From the NCBI GenBank assembly GCA_034008185.1, contig CM067084.1:61580599-61644598 (forward strand): DNA of 64,000 bases, read 5' to 3'. The DNA comes from Gorsachius magnificus. Taxonomy: Eukaryota; Chordata; Aves; Pelecaniformes; Ardeidae. The notes below the pieces were generated by a model that was not told the DNA's origin, did no database searches, and saw only the letters and a program-made list of their open reading frames with translations. The translations under genes and the position numbers were made by a program. Positions 12,032 through 24,430 of the stretch are shown piece after piece (the first letter of the stretch is position 1; every line of letters begins with the position of its first letter).

Positions 12032-14568
12032 AAGAGCCAATGTTTTGTGCTTTAACACTTTCTTCTCCAATTACATTTACATCCTTGTGTGTAGCTGTGA
12101 CCATATATTTTTGGAATATCAATGCTGCTAAACACTAAAAGGATTTTTGGGTACCTTGATTCAGGAAGAAATATAAAAGCAGCATTTTGAAGAAGTCCAT
12201 TCCAAGTGATAAACTGAGGAGAATTTTGATGTGCTGTTTAAAACCTCCATGTAAATACATCTATACAAAAACTCTCAAGAAATAAAAATTGTTAATATTA
12301 TTATTTATATATATACTTATTACTTACAGATTTAAATGGGCTTTTCTAAAAGAAGGTTATAATTTTTTTTTTTTTCATCTTGTGAGGTGCAAAGTAGTGC
12401 TCAGACACTCAGACATGATGGCATTTAACATCTGATATGCATTCTTTTCCTATAGGACTGAACTCAGTGCAGTATTAGGAATTTCAGCTACTGGTTAGAT
12501 CTTCCACTATAATTCATCTTTTCTGTTGTCAAGGTAGGTAAGAAGTTGAATTAGACTTGACTAAACAATGAAGAATACAATTTTTAGAGATGAATCCCCA
12601 GGCCTGACTCAGGAGAACCAGATTCTTCCATTTTTGCCACACTGGTAGTGCTGATAGAAATAAGGGGTAACTGGATGGCGTATCTGGGACAGTTGTGACA
12701 CCCTTGTCACTAACATAATTGAGAGTAGCCAGTGACTCATGAAATCAAAGAAGAAGTAAACTCTTCTTGTTCATTGTATATAGGAAGCTGGTAAACATGG
12801 CATTACCCAAATGAAAAGTGTGTAAACCTGTGTTTATTCTCAAGTACACCAGTTATGTCAGTATGTCTTATGCCAGAGTCAGGTCAGAGCATAATCAGGA
12901 AACTTTAACTGAATAGATGCTGTATGATTTCTGCTTATTATTTGCTGACCTTAGGCAACTGGAGCCAGCATAGTCTAACTAACTCTTCAGTCACTCATAA
13001 CTTTCTGAAAATGTCACCTGTCAGCCTGAAATTATCAAAACCTATCTCCATTTATGAGTAAACGGGAAGCTATGTTTTTCATTTTACTGAAGAATAATGG
13101 AAAATGTTCTTGGGAGTTCTTTTAACATATAAGTTAATTAATATAATCAAACCATTCAGGATGAGAATGCCAAAGGTAATAGATCAGAAAAAAAGGTATA
13201 GTAAAAAAGATAGAAAATTGTGTTAAAGCTATGATAACAGATAAACTTGATTAAAAAAAAAAGATATATCCTGATTTATTTCCTATATTGTATAATATTC
13301 AACCTAGAAGTCTCAAGGACCACCTAGAAAATTTTTTTTCTGAGTAATCCAAGCTTTAACAGAATTATAAATTTATTAAAAATAGATTAAACCTTTCTAA
13401 AGCTTGTTCTTTAGCTGCAAAAGAGTATTTTTCCATAAAATTACTTACTAATAGTAAGTAATTTTCCTTGGACTGGAAAACAGAACCATAAAAAAACCCA
13501 CAGTTCCTATTCAGAAAAAGGATAAAAATGCATACTGATAGTTATTAGCTTTAATTCATTTTCAATCTCTATTAGAGCGCAATAGTTTCCTTAAGCATGA
13601 TATTTCCGGCTTGCTAAAAGTACTATACTTCTTAGTTTCTGATATTCAGTGGTAGAAGGACTCTTCAGTGTCAGTGGTTAAAGTGGATATGTTTTTCTTT
13701 TACATACACAAGGCCAATTACAATGAAGGTGTGCTGCCTTTAAAACATATGTTATACAATACATGCAAATGAGACATAATTAGAGCTTGCTGCAATGGCC
13801 AACTGCTTGAAAAACAAAGACAATATACCAAACAAAAAATGGTAAATCATTATCTAATTTAAGGCCCAAGGTCTCAGTGAAATTATGGATGCTTCTGTTG
13901 ATATTGATACCTTTAGATAAAGGCTATAAAAATATTATTTAATTCATCTCTACACTAATGTAAGATTTCTTGTCAAAAATAATTATGTTTTTCTCTGTAC
14001 TGAGTTTTTAGTAGTGCAAACTTTCAGTATAATCCTTACATAATGCAATAAATTGTTCCAAAATAAGTTACATGTGCTTGTGGTTTGGGGAGGACAGTGG
14101 AGGGAAGGGAAACTGAACCTACATTTTGATTATAAAGTACTTTTTAGTGATCTGACATAGGTCACAGGAATTCCTTTTCTGAAACAATATATTATTAACT
14201 GACTATTCATTTCTATATCTGGAGGATTAAAAGATATTTTAAAATGGGAACACCACCACCATCACCCACCTTCCAACCCAAGACACACTAATTTTGGGTT
14301 CCCCTTACCTAGCTAGGGATCTCATGGACATTTTGAAACAGCATTCTGGATTTTAAACTTGTTCCAATTATATGCTACCTTAGTACATTGTTATACCACC
14401 AGATTGAGTGCTATGAAATGTCATTAAAATATGGTAGCTATGTTGGCACTGTGATGATTGAACAGTGATTTAAAATCTCATGTTTAACTTGCAGAAAGTT
14501 TTGGAACATTCAGAAACATTTACTATTAATGAGACCTGAGATATGACTAAATGATATTTGGGAAATTC
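12032..14568. other. Unique AT-rich DNA, no gene recognised
   Basis: I see nothing recognisable in this stretch beyond homopolymer runs. No open frame of note and no CR1 or LTR signature. Confidence 0.6.
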
Positions 14569-14614
14569 ACAAATGCAAATATAAAGAAATTACAAATGCA
14601 AATATAAAGAAATT
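14569..14614. repeat. Perfect 2 x 23-bp tandem duplication
   Basis: The 23-bp unit from 14569 to 14591 is repeated exactly at 14592-14614. The unit starts ACAAATGCAAATATAAAG. Identity of both copies implies a recent local duplication, probably replication slippage. No function is implied. Confidence 0.9.
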
Positions 14615-16261
14615 ACTAAATACTTTACTTCAGTAAAGATAATATTAGCAGTGTTTTCCACAGTAGGAGCTTCCACAGAGAATGCATTGAAAGACTGTAG
14701 ATTATGAAAACCCTTCTTATTACTTTGGGAACATATTCCTGTTCAAAAAGTGGGAGCATAATTTTTGTAGCAAATAAAAATTTGCCTTTGTTTTCATATG
14801 ATATCAAGAAGTTGCAGATAACGGTCTGATATACACATTTTTTTTAAATTGTATGTATACAAAACATACAATTCTTTAAACTTCTTGAAATTTTCTGTTT
14901 TCATGTTATGCTAGAGCTAATGAAAATAATCACATACAGCATTCTGTTTTAAAAGAGCATATACTTGAAATTACACACACATAAAAATAGTATGCATGAC
15001 AATTTCTTGTAGTCCTGATGCCTTTTCCTGGTATGCAACATACACTCAATAATCCACTCGCATGACATTAAATAATTCCTTTTATCTCCTTGGAATTGAC
15101 TTTTGAAAATAGCATACTGATTGGATAAAGTCCCACCAGAATACCCAGAGAACAGATCTTGCTTCAGTTGTGCAAACATAAAAACTAGCTTGGTAAGAGA
15201 ACCAATATGATTCTTCTCTGCAAAACATATAAGAAAAATTTGGGGAATCTATGTGTGTCAGCTTGCAATCTGTAGATCTACTTGATGAGACTCATTAGGT
15301 GACAACATACACATATGAAAACATTTAGGTTTGATAGACCAGATGCTCAGCTGTGAATAGAATTGAGGAGAACTATTTTATCTGTTGAACTGTTTTCTCT
15401 CTTCAACTGGTGTAAATAAATCCTGTTACCACCAAAGGCTGAATGTTCTCACTTCTGAAAAAAAATAGGTCTTAAATGGACACTCTGGTAAGAGATATTC
15501 AACAAATGACTAACCACTTTTTAAAAATTCTGTTACATCATTTAGCCATACTATCACAAAAGCAGGGGAATTTGAGAACTTTTTACTTGCTCAGGTCACC
15601 AGATGTGCTCCAGTTAAATGACACACTTTTAGCAGTGCCTTTGAGAAATTGTCCCCTACTTCAATTAGAACTTTGCTAGGTGCCACTCTAGTATAAAAAT
15701 TAAAATTTAGGATATACTTAAAGTATTCCAGATATTAAGCCAGCCAAATAGCAAAATAATCAGACATTTAACAGTACTTCCCAGTATAGCAATTTTCCTT
15801 TGCATACAGCAAAGTGCTTGTCCAAACACTCAGCATAATTTGATAATTAACCATACTAGAAACGTTTGAACTTTTATTACCTCACTCATAGAATTCTGTG
15901 AATTAAGCTGTGTTGAATCACCTACATTAAATTTATAAATGTTTAACAGATTACATGCAAAGATTATTAAGGTACAACATAGCCACGAGGTCAATATCTA
16001 ATCTAATTAAAAGTTAATTTAAAGTTATGCAAAAATGCAAGGTTAACATTAGAAGTTGCCTTGCTTTATAGTATGTAAGGGGAAGAGAAAAGAAAAAAGG
16101 AATTGTAAAAAACCCACACAACCATATCTACAAAGTTTCAGATCAAATGTTTGCCAAGCACAGTTTTGCAGATAATTAACAGTCTGTGTTAGAGAAAAAA
16201 ATCATATTTCTGTGCTGTATGTAGATGATACTTCACACTTCAGAAGTACTTGCTTTCTGAG
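14615..16261. other. Unique AT-rich DNA, no gene recognised
   Basis: No gene or repeat recognised. The short ATG-started frames at 14949-15179 (minus) and 15476-15679 (plus) have no family resemblance and sit in ordinary AT-rich sequence. Confidence 0.6.
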
Positions 16262-16435
16262 GAATCTAATTAATCTTCCCAGCATTCCTGTGAAGTAAAT
16301 CAGCATTATTATCACCGTATGATAGATAAAGAAAGGGATGGATGACAGGCCAGGTGTCACCAGATGACAGGTGATTTAGCCAACATCATAGACTTTTGCA
16401 GTGAACCAGTATTAACTTCTGGGCTGTTGAATTCC
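16262..16435 (+). mobile_element. MIR-like ancient SINE relic
   Basis: The order of sub-motifs follows the MIR SINE core and 3' part: TTAATCTTCCCAGCATTCCT, then TGTGAAGTAAATCAGCATT with ATTATTATCACC, then a run like GATAGATAAAGAAA, then a degenerate form of the stretch that usually reads like a conserved CACACAGC box. Mutation is heavy, as expected for an element that was active before birds and mammals split. A 72-codon plus-strand frame (16364-16582) overlaps it and is presumably accidental. Assignment is by eye; a profile search would settle it. Confidence 0.5.
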
Positions 16436-18459
16436 AAAGAGCTGTCTGTAGCAAAACCAACTTTCTTTCAACTGTGGTGGAGACTATTGTTTTTGCATTT
16501 CTCGGAATCATGGAAACATCATGGTGCAGATGGGAAGCAGATTAATACAGCAGGTACAGTTTCAGGACAGCTGTTTTCATGATCCTGACTATATGCAGAC
16601 AAGCCTTCAGGCTTCTTTGGTATAGAAAAAAAAGCAAAGGTGTCTTTTTTTTTTTTTTTTCATTTTCATAGGATATGTTGATATATAATCCTTCTAAAAA
16701 CATATAGGCCTGAGTCAGGTGTATATTAATTGAATTTGTAAAGCTAAATTGGTGCAGAGACAGATGTAAAAAGTCCCACTGAAAGTGTATCTGTATAACC
16801 GAATCAGACAGGATATGAATTTGTTTAAAGCTATAGTTCACTTGTTAAAGAAAAAGAACAAAATACAATGCACCCTCTCATTTCCACTGATCATTTCTAT
16901 GGTTTACAACAAATCTCACTGAAGTGAGAAGCTCCACTTCAGCTGCATGTTATATTACTTCAGAACTTGAGTAGGCTATTAGAAAAGCTACAGTAAGACA
17001 TTTCCAGTTTTCTCTTTCTTGGCCACATAGTCATGTGAAAGACTGTATACAGCCACCCTAGCAGTCAATGGGATACACATATGAACCACTGCATGGGCTT
17101 TATGTTAAAATTTCTGTATTTATGTACTTGTTTTTGTTAGTTTTCTTCCACTGTGCTTCAGATGGTCCCAGGCAGAAAATAGCATACCCCTAATGAATTT
17201 GCTTGCTTATTTCTGATTTTCTATCATGATTTCTCATCAGCTAAATAATGAGACCTGACAGTGAAGTTCTGTGTTCTTGAAATGCATTGCAAGTGTAAGA
17301 CAAAAAGTTTTCACCAGATTGTACCCTACTAACTTATGATAGTATTTGTGAAGATCATTCTTCATTTTCTTGCAGTAAATTGAAAAAAAAAAAATGAATG
17401 AAATCTAAAATGTAAACTTTTGAGTATCTCATGATATTTTCAGCTTAAATATTTCAGCTGTTTAACAAAAGCTATGTTTATACTCCATGTCTGTCTTGTA
17501 CCAAGGCAAGCCTTGTTCAGTCGTTTGCCCACCAGGACTGCAGATGATCAAGTTTTAGTCTCAGCTGTAATCAGCCATCAATACATTCTCCCTGCTAAAG
17601 CTACACTCAGTTTTAAAGACACCTTTTTTCCCCTCCTACTAGTTTTTAACTGATATCAAGTGATCTCAGTGGGAATTATTACTGGCATCTATATTTCTGC
17701 AACAGAATGAAGGATAGTTCAAGCCACTAGCATTTCTTCAATGAAATGGACTGTCTATTGCTCATGTCTGGCTAATTAAGTGCTTTCCTCTCACAAGGAC
17801 AAGGGTGTTCCTGATTAAATTGCCATATAGTACACTAAAAATAAACAAAAGTAGGGTGGCTTTTTTTGTGGCTGGCGATGTGTTTGGTTTTTTCTTTTCA
17901 AAGTATTGAATTAAATTGTGGAAACTTAAGAACAAAGGTATTTCAAAAGCTTTTCAAGAAGTACATGGAGGATAGATCCATCCCTGACTGAAACATCAAA
18001 GCCTGAATGCAATTTATAGATCAAGAAGATCTAAAATGATTGTTTGCCAGGAGGTAGTAGGGATGGCTCGATGTGAAAGCCTTGTTCTTATACTTTTTCC
18101 CTCAATGTCCACTACTAACATCTCTCAGAAAAGGAATATTTGGTTAGATATTCACACTTTGGTGTCACTCAAATTTTGTATCTTGCTTCCATTTCACATG
18201 CTTAAAGATACTCATATACTGACGTGATGTTCCCAACACAGGTCTATAAAAAGACAATGAGAGTAGAATTTGTTGAAGACCTATTGCTGTATATTAATGT
18301 AGACAAGATATGAATAACATAGTAATGAAATGACAAAATGGATTTGTGCTCAGTTATTAAGTTGTAGACAAAATGTGCATTCATGCATGTCTCTGTGGGA
18401 TTGTAGAAACAGAGCAAGTGCAGCATGAAAAAAATACATCACTTTAATTTGTAAGGCTC
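16436..18459. other. Unique AT-rich DNA with T16 run, no gene
   Basis: A run of 16 T occupies 16645-16660, with no AATAAA at the expected distance on the minus strand, so it does not look like a retrocopy tail. No gene or repeat is otherwise recognised. Confidence 0.6.
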
Positions 18460-19241
18460 TGTATTAGGTATAAAAGGTCAGGTTTGGTAACAGGGGCTGC
18501 AGGGTGCCTGTGTGGAAGGAGGCTGTGAACCACCTTGTGCCAGTCACAGCAGGTTCCAGATGACTCTGAAAAGGATGGAAACAGCCTGTTGTGCCCCAAA
18601 ACTTTAACCAGACAGAGAAGCACATGGTGCCTCTGCTCAGGTGTGCTTGTGAAAGGGTGGCAGCAGCTGGGGGCAGGAGACACAAGAAGAAGAAAAGTGA
18701 GAGGACACAGAGGAGTACAGTCAAAAAAGGAGGTAAATGAAGAGGCAAATATGGAGAAAAAGAAGGAGGAATGTGGAAGGGTATATTGCTGGGGACATGT
18801 CTGAAGATGGCCTTTTGGGAGGAGTCACTCCTGATGAAGGAAGGATGCTCTGAGGGACTGCAGCCCATGGAGGACCCATGTGGAAGCAAGAACACCCCCC
18901 AAAGGGACTGTGGCCTGTGAAGGACTCACACTGGGGCAGGAGAACAGTAAGAAGCAAAGAATGACAGAAAGAAACTGCTGTGCATTGACCATTGTGTCAC
19001 CAAAGGAGTTGGAAGGGACTGAGTGTAATGTATTGTGAAAACAAGGGATGCTAAAATGAGGAAAGGGGAAGAGAAGCGCTGGACTGAAGCTAACCCTGGA
19101 GAGTGGGTAGAAAAGTAATTTTGCTAAGTGTTTGTTTAATTAACTTTTTTTCCCCCCTCTGTTAATACCTGAATCAGTAATTAAATGTGCATGTTAATTA
19201 ACAATAAATTTCCTCAAGTCAAGACTGCTTTGCTCATGACA
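18460..19241 (+). mobile_element. ERVL-like LTR, sense on plus strand
   Basis: This is a long terminal repeat related to the antisense copies at 19677 and 25038. It begins TGTATTAGGT, corresponding to the reverse complement of the family edge CCCAATACA. The interior contains CTGCAGCCCATGGAGGACC, the reverse complement of the CTCCATGGGCTGCAG units in those copies. A poly(A) signal AATAAA lies at 19203-19208 in the sense direction. The sequence ends near CTCATGACA, shorter on the downstream side than full-length relatives, so the U5 part may be lost or differ. The flanks (ggctc and gattc) give no target duplication. No internal retroviral genes are attached, so this is a solo or truncated LTR. 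Open frames on the minus strand here are shadows. Confidence 0.7.
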
Positions 19242-19676
19242 GATTCATATGTTTAAATTTTCATTTTCAGTGTACCTAATATACAAATAACCTAATACAC
19301 GCTTAGCAACTAATGTACATATAGAATAAATATCACGTCTTCCCTGTTAACGCATGTTAGTTACCTTAGTATTTTCCTTGATACACACTTTTATCGAGAC
19401 TCAGGAACAAGTGTCTTAATCCTTCTCTTGCAGCATATTCCTGATGGGCAGGAGAAATGCTGAGTCCCTTGACAGTTACAGCTTCACATGTAAGCACTTT
19501 ACAGCTGGATAACTTAGTTGTTCCGATTTATTTTTTTTTAAGTTTATAACATTTTGTCATTGAAATTAAATAGAAATATCACCCCAAAAGGTTTAAATTT
19601 TCCAGACTCAGAGGTAGCTGAAAAATCAGAGGAAGAAACAAATCTGAAGGGTAGAACAGTTTCCTACATAAGGCCA
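19242..19676. other. AT-rich spacer between two LTRs
   Basis: About 435 bp of unique-looking sequence between two oppositely oriented LTRs. It contains no retroviral gene sequence that I can see. It does contain a 56-bp segment with splice-like borders (19434-19489), which I rejected. Confidence 0.55.
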
Positions 19677-20678
19677 TGTCGTGGTTTAACCCTGGCTGGA
19701 CACCAGGGGCCCACCAAAGCCGCTCTATCACTCCCCTCTAACCAGACAGAGGAGAGAAAAAGTAAATCAAAAAGGCTCATGGGTCGAGATAAAGACAGGG
19801 AGAGATCATTTTATCGGTTACCATCATGGGCAAAACAGACTCCACTTGAAAGAAATAATTAATTTATTATCAATCAAAATCAGAGAAGGAGAGGAGAAAA
19901 ACTGCTAGATCTTAAAAACCTTTCCCCCCACCCCTCCCTTCCTTCTGGGCTCAACTTCACTCCCAGCTTCTCTACCTACTCCCCCCACCCAGCGGCACAG
20001 GGGGATGGGAATGGGGGTTGAGGTCAGTTCATCACACGTCGTCTCTGCTGCTTCTTCTTCCCTAGGGAGAGGACTCTTCCCCTGCTCATGCGTGGGGTCC
20101 TCCAAGAGCAGACTGCTCCAGCGTTGGGTCCCCTGTGGGGTCACAAGTTCTGCCAGCAAACCTGCTTCGGCGTGGGCTCCTCCCCCCACAGGTCCGCAAT
20201 GGCTTGCCAGGAACCTGATCTGGTGCAGGCTTCCCACAGGGTCACAGCCTCCTCCCTTCAGGCATCCACCTGCTCCGGTGTGGGGTCCTCCACGGGCTAC
20301 AGGTGGAGATCTGCTCCACCGTGGACCTCCATGGGCTGCAGGGGGACAGCCTGCCCCACCATGGTCTTCACCATGGGCTGCAGGGGAATCTCTGCTCCGG
20401 CTCCTGGAGCACCTCCTGCCCCTCCTTCTTCACTGACCTTGGTGTCTGCAGGGCTGTTTTCTCTCACATCCTCTCGCTTCTCTTCTCTCTCCGGCTACTG
20501 AGCCGCAGATGGTTTTTTTTTCCTTTCTTAAACATGTTATCACCGAGGTGCTTCCACTGTTGCTGATTGGCTTGGCCTTGGCCAGCAGCGGACACAGGGA
20601 AAACTTCTAGCAGCTTCTCACAGAAGCCACCCCTGTAGCCCCCCCACTACCAAGACCTTGCCACAGAAACCCAATACG
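19677..20678 (-). mobile_element. ERVL-like solo LTR, full length, antisense
   Basis: A 1002-bp LTR lying antisense. The plus strand begins TGTCGTGGTTTAACCCTGG and ends AAACCCAATACG, where the family normally has a terminal A. It is flanked by GGCCA at 19672-19676 and again at 20679-20683, a perfect 5-bp target duplication that fits ERVL-type integration. TTTATT at 19863-19868 is the AATAAA signal on the minus strand. The middle holds a run of imperfect repeats built around CTCCAGCG and CTCCATGGGCTGCAG. No gag, pol or env remnant is attached, so it is a solo LTR produced by recombination. Several overlapping open frames on both strands (110 to 143 codons) arise from the GC-rich repeated interior and are not genes. 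Confidence 0.85.
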
Positions 20679-23600
20679 GGCCATCTCATTCCAGTGGGAT
20701 GTGAAAGAAAAGGTAAAACAGTTTTCCCACCCATAGAATTTACTGTGTCCTCTACTTATACATATTATTCTAAAACAATTATTTTACTGTCACGATGATG
20801 TCTTTTTTTCTGATTAAGTGTTGACTGAATGCTGAATGTAGGAGTTTGGCGAAAACTGTACTTTGATATTTGAAAGTATTTTTTATTGTGAGCAGAGGAT
20901 GTGCATTCCAGAATGTGATTAGCTAATTACAATAAGTGAAGTGGAAGTTGAAATCAAAGTGTGGCATGAATAAAACTACTGGGTTGTCTTGTTTGCAAAT
21001 ACAGTTTCTGTGGATGAGAAAGCCTCATGAACTTTACTTGAGAAGAATGAAACAGCATAATTTCTGCTGATATCACATTTGACAAAACTTCTTAACCTTT
21101 GTATATATATAAAAATAATTCTAATATTCTAATTATAATAAAATAATTATAATTCTTTGTTCATCTTATAATTCCTTGTTCATCTTATAATTCCTCATTG
21201 TTGTTTGTTTTACCCTAAAAACATAGAGGATGCTTTAAATATAATAAGATTCATCCTATATAACTTTTAAAGAGCTACAATTTAAAGGTAAAAAAAATGA
21301 GCAAGTGTTCTAGGCTTCCTTTTTAGTTGATGGTGATAAATAAGTATTTCTCAGGCTTTATTGAACTCACTCTGAGACAGGCATCTAAAACAAGTCAGAT
21401 AACTAATTTCAGATTAGTCTATTTCTCTTTGCGGCTGCAGAGGAAAGCTAGATAATTAGTATGAAGAAAATACACAGATCACATTTTTTAAAATAATTTC
21501 TTTACAAGACTAGAAAAAGAGTTTGCTTTCCAGATTTGCTACCAGTTTAAATCCTCCAAAGGAAGTTCAGAAACAAAATTATTTTGAAAAGAAGCATTTG
21601 CTTGTTCTGCTGACATGTATCATCCAAGGGCATAAAGTTGATTTTTTTTTTCTTTTACATATATAGCAGTTCAAAGGCTGATGAATATAAAGAACCCTGT
21701 GATAATTTTTAATAAATCTTCTATGTTTCAAATAAAGCTTAATGAAGGTGTTTTATTACATTTCAGTAGAGCAACACTTTATACCTGTCTTTTTTCTCAT
21801 TAATCGGGTAGCATTAAGACTATCTTGCAGAATAGTAATGCAGGAATTGGAAACTGAAACATCTTCGGAGCTGTTAGTCATGCTGAATCACAGTTTTCCA
21901 GCCTCCTTCAAGCCATAAACAGGTAGAAATCATTTCTCATCTGGATCAGATTTCTTTCTAGTTAAAAACAAGTTGTTGGTATTTTGAAGTACAGTATCAA
22001 TATTTAAAACAGGAATTCCCATCAAAAAATAGCCCCAAATGTAGAAGTGAATAGTGCAGAACTGTATGACAGAGTCAGCAAGGAAAGCCTCATTTCCATT
22101 GTGGGAAAGTTATCACCGCAAGCCCTCTGCCAACTTTCTTCTTCCTCTATTATATCTACTCTCTGGTGGATGTCATATTAGAGTCTGCAGCCAAAACACC
22201 CTCCATTCTTCACCTACTGGTGCATGAAGGAATCTGTGACAGATGCTGCGGCATCATGCAGTATTCAAAGACCAATGTATTAATTTAATAAGTGTTTTTG
22301 CAGCCTTATGGCCTTGCCAATGATTGCATTGCTGGTTAAATGGAAAGATAAAGATTGCCTCCTACAGGAACTAAAGATGGTGTTTAATACAGTGTTGTCA
22401 GATTTTTTTAATGGCATATATCTAATGAAACAACAACAAAAAAGAAACAGCATAGGTAAGAAATTTCCAAGTTTTATGAGACTACTGGTATTAAAGAAAA
22501 TCATAACGACAATTCTACCTAACACAGTAATAACAGTGGGAAAAAAGATTTCAGGCTCATAGACCTCTTTTGACCTACAGAGTGAGGTGTCATCTGAAAA
22601 AGGAATCTTTTGAATCAATGACCAACTGAAACAAGTTAGATAATTTTTTTTTCCGGATTTTGGAATACTTTTCATGTGAAAAATGAGTTATTATTTCATA
22701 AGGCAGAAGTAGATAGCTGGTGTTAGTAAATTCAAATGTATCTTTTCTGGTTTACCTTTGTTCGAAATAAGTAACTGTGTGGTTCGGTGTGACTTGATTT
22801 ACTGGAATTTAATCCTACGGTTGTCTGGCCAAGATTTAGGTGTAAGACTAACTCAGACTTGTTGAGATGATCATTGTGACTGACTGGATGATCACAACAA
22901 AGGAGCAAGGTCTGGAAGGGGAGACTTAGGTTTCACTTTTGTGCAGAAAGGCAGATAAGCACTTGAGATTCTGAGGCAGGTTAATGAAGAGTACCTTTGA
23001 AAATTGTAGCAGTGTACACAAAACCACTGAAGGATATTTTCCTAACAACTTAAGAGGCTAGAACTTACTGACAGGAGTTGTGTTGCACAAACACAGGCAG
23101 GAAAATACAATTTCACCAACTATTTTAAGCAACAGTGAAGCTGGATATTTGGGAACCTTTAGTGATGCTCTTAAATGCAAATGTATGCTATATCCAATAT
23201 TTGGTCAACTGGGGCCATTTATTTATAAGGAAAAGAAGTTACAAGCATGACTCCCCTACCTTGTTCCAAAGAACTCAGAAAATAACTTATTTTTTAGTCA
23301 GTATTGTTGACTTGTACTGAATGTACTTCAGATTTGGACTAATAAAGCATCTTTGCAAATTAAGTAATACAGACTGCAAGTACAACGTTAAGTTTGTGGA
23401 TAAGCAACATGCAATTTGGAATTTAAAGTGTTGTGTGTATTTTTTTTAATCTTAAAAAGTCACAGGGGTTAATTTTGAATTAGTTTGTTTATTCAAGTAA
23501 AACAAACATCTATGACCTTATTTATTTTATTTGTGTGGCCTTAGCAGATTGAAGTGATGATAATTCGAGGTTTCCCAAGTAACAAAATTACATTAGTAAT

Positions 23601-24305
23601 AAATATTTATAAGCTACAATATAGATGCTGTAGAAGTTATACTGTAAATCATAACTTGGAAAAAAAAGTGAGATTATTATAAACAAAATGCATTTAATTT
23701 TTTTTCCTGTTCTACTTATAAATATGAGGGAAAATCTTTAATAAGAGAATTTGAATATCAATTGGTTGAACTCTGATTCAGATGTAAATTATACAGATTT
23801 AAACAATTTCTATCTTATTTATGTAATCTGTCATAAACACAAAATCAGGTGTACTTCTTGTTTAGCACAACAGAATTTTTATACTAACAAATGTAAATTT
23901 CCCAGGAATAATAATTTTTTTTTTTTATTAAATACCTTTTCTGCAAAGCATGCAGCAAAATTCTGTAAATTTATCATGATTCTTGTAGTTGTTTCATTCT
24001 TGAAAACTTAACTATAACAACCACTTTCCCATACAATGGCGGGAAAAAAAATATAAAAAATCAAATCAACAGTATGAAAACCAAACAAAACCAAGATTCT
24101 ATGCTGGATTTTTAGATGAAATATTTCTATAACTCAGTCTTCCACTTCATACTGGTTTACTATGAATATACAGTACTGTCACAACAGAATTAAGGTGCAA
24201 TATGGCCTCTCTACCCTACCTCACTTTATTTAGAAGCAGACTGACTCCATTAACATTTAGTCCAAGTTTCATAACCTTGTACAATCTTTTCTACTCATTC
24301 TAGAA
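20679..24305. other. Unique AT-rich DNA, no gene recognised
   Basis: Mostly unique AT-rich sequence. It includes a 19-bp tandem repeat (21149-21200) listed separately, and a region around 22280-22675 where both strands have open frames (131 codons minus, 84 codons plus). The plus frame coincides with a splice-bounded segment at 22304-22455 discussed under findings. No protein family is recognised. Confidence 0.5.
21149..21200. repeat. 19-bp tandem repeat, 2.7 copies
   Basis: The unit ATAATTCTTTGTTCATCTT (21149-21167) recurs with one substitution at 21168-21186 and partly again from 21187 (ATAATTCCTCATTG). A small slippage-type repeat; no function is implied. Confidence 0.85.
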
Positions 24306-24430
24306 TTTACAGCTGTAGGCACAGAGATGAACTAAGTTAAAAAAAATCACTCTAAGACTCCAACTAAATTAGTGATAAAGTCAAGAACAGAATGGAGACT
24401 CCTGAATTCTTTATCATTGCTCTAATCAAT
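24306..24430 (+). mobile_element. MIR-like ancient SINE relic
   Basis: The order TTTACAGCTGTAGGCACAGA, then GATGAACTAAGTTA, then AATTAGTGATAAAGTCAAG, then GGAGACTCCTGAATTC and GCTCTAATCA follows the 3' half of MIR as found in birds and reptiles: the TTACAGATG and GGCACAGAGAG blocks, the AGTGACAGAG-type block, the AGTCCTGA block and the CTCTAACCA end. It is strongly diverged. Together with the copy at 16262 it fits old, neutrally decaying DNA. By-eye assignment only. Confidence 0.5.

Noticed and set aside
16645..16660. T16 as a retrocopy tail
   Set aside because: No AATAAA at a suitable distance on the minus strand. The same reasoning removes T19 at 40307 and T18 at 60765.
18464..18957. Three minus-strand ORFs of 78 to 143 codons
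   Set aside because: They are antisense to the purine-rich part of the LTR at 18460-19241, where stops are rare for compositional reasons.
19434..19489. 56-bp segment with good splice-like borders and one open frame
   Set aside because: Its phase fits neither order of the other exon-like segments, and it sits between two LTRs. I count it as an example of chance.
20005..20566. Three overlapping plus-strand ORFs of 87 to 143 codons
   Set aside because: They lie in the GC-rich repeated interior of an LTR and are in the antisense direction. They have no family resemblance.
22280..22675. 131-codon minus-strand ORF
   Set aside because: Hydrophobic, no known family, overlaps an open segment on the other strand with better splice signals.
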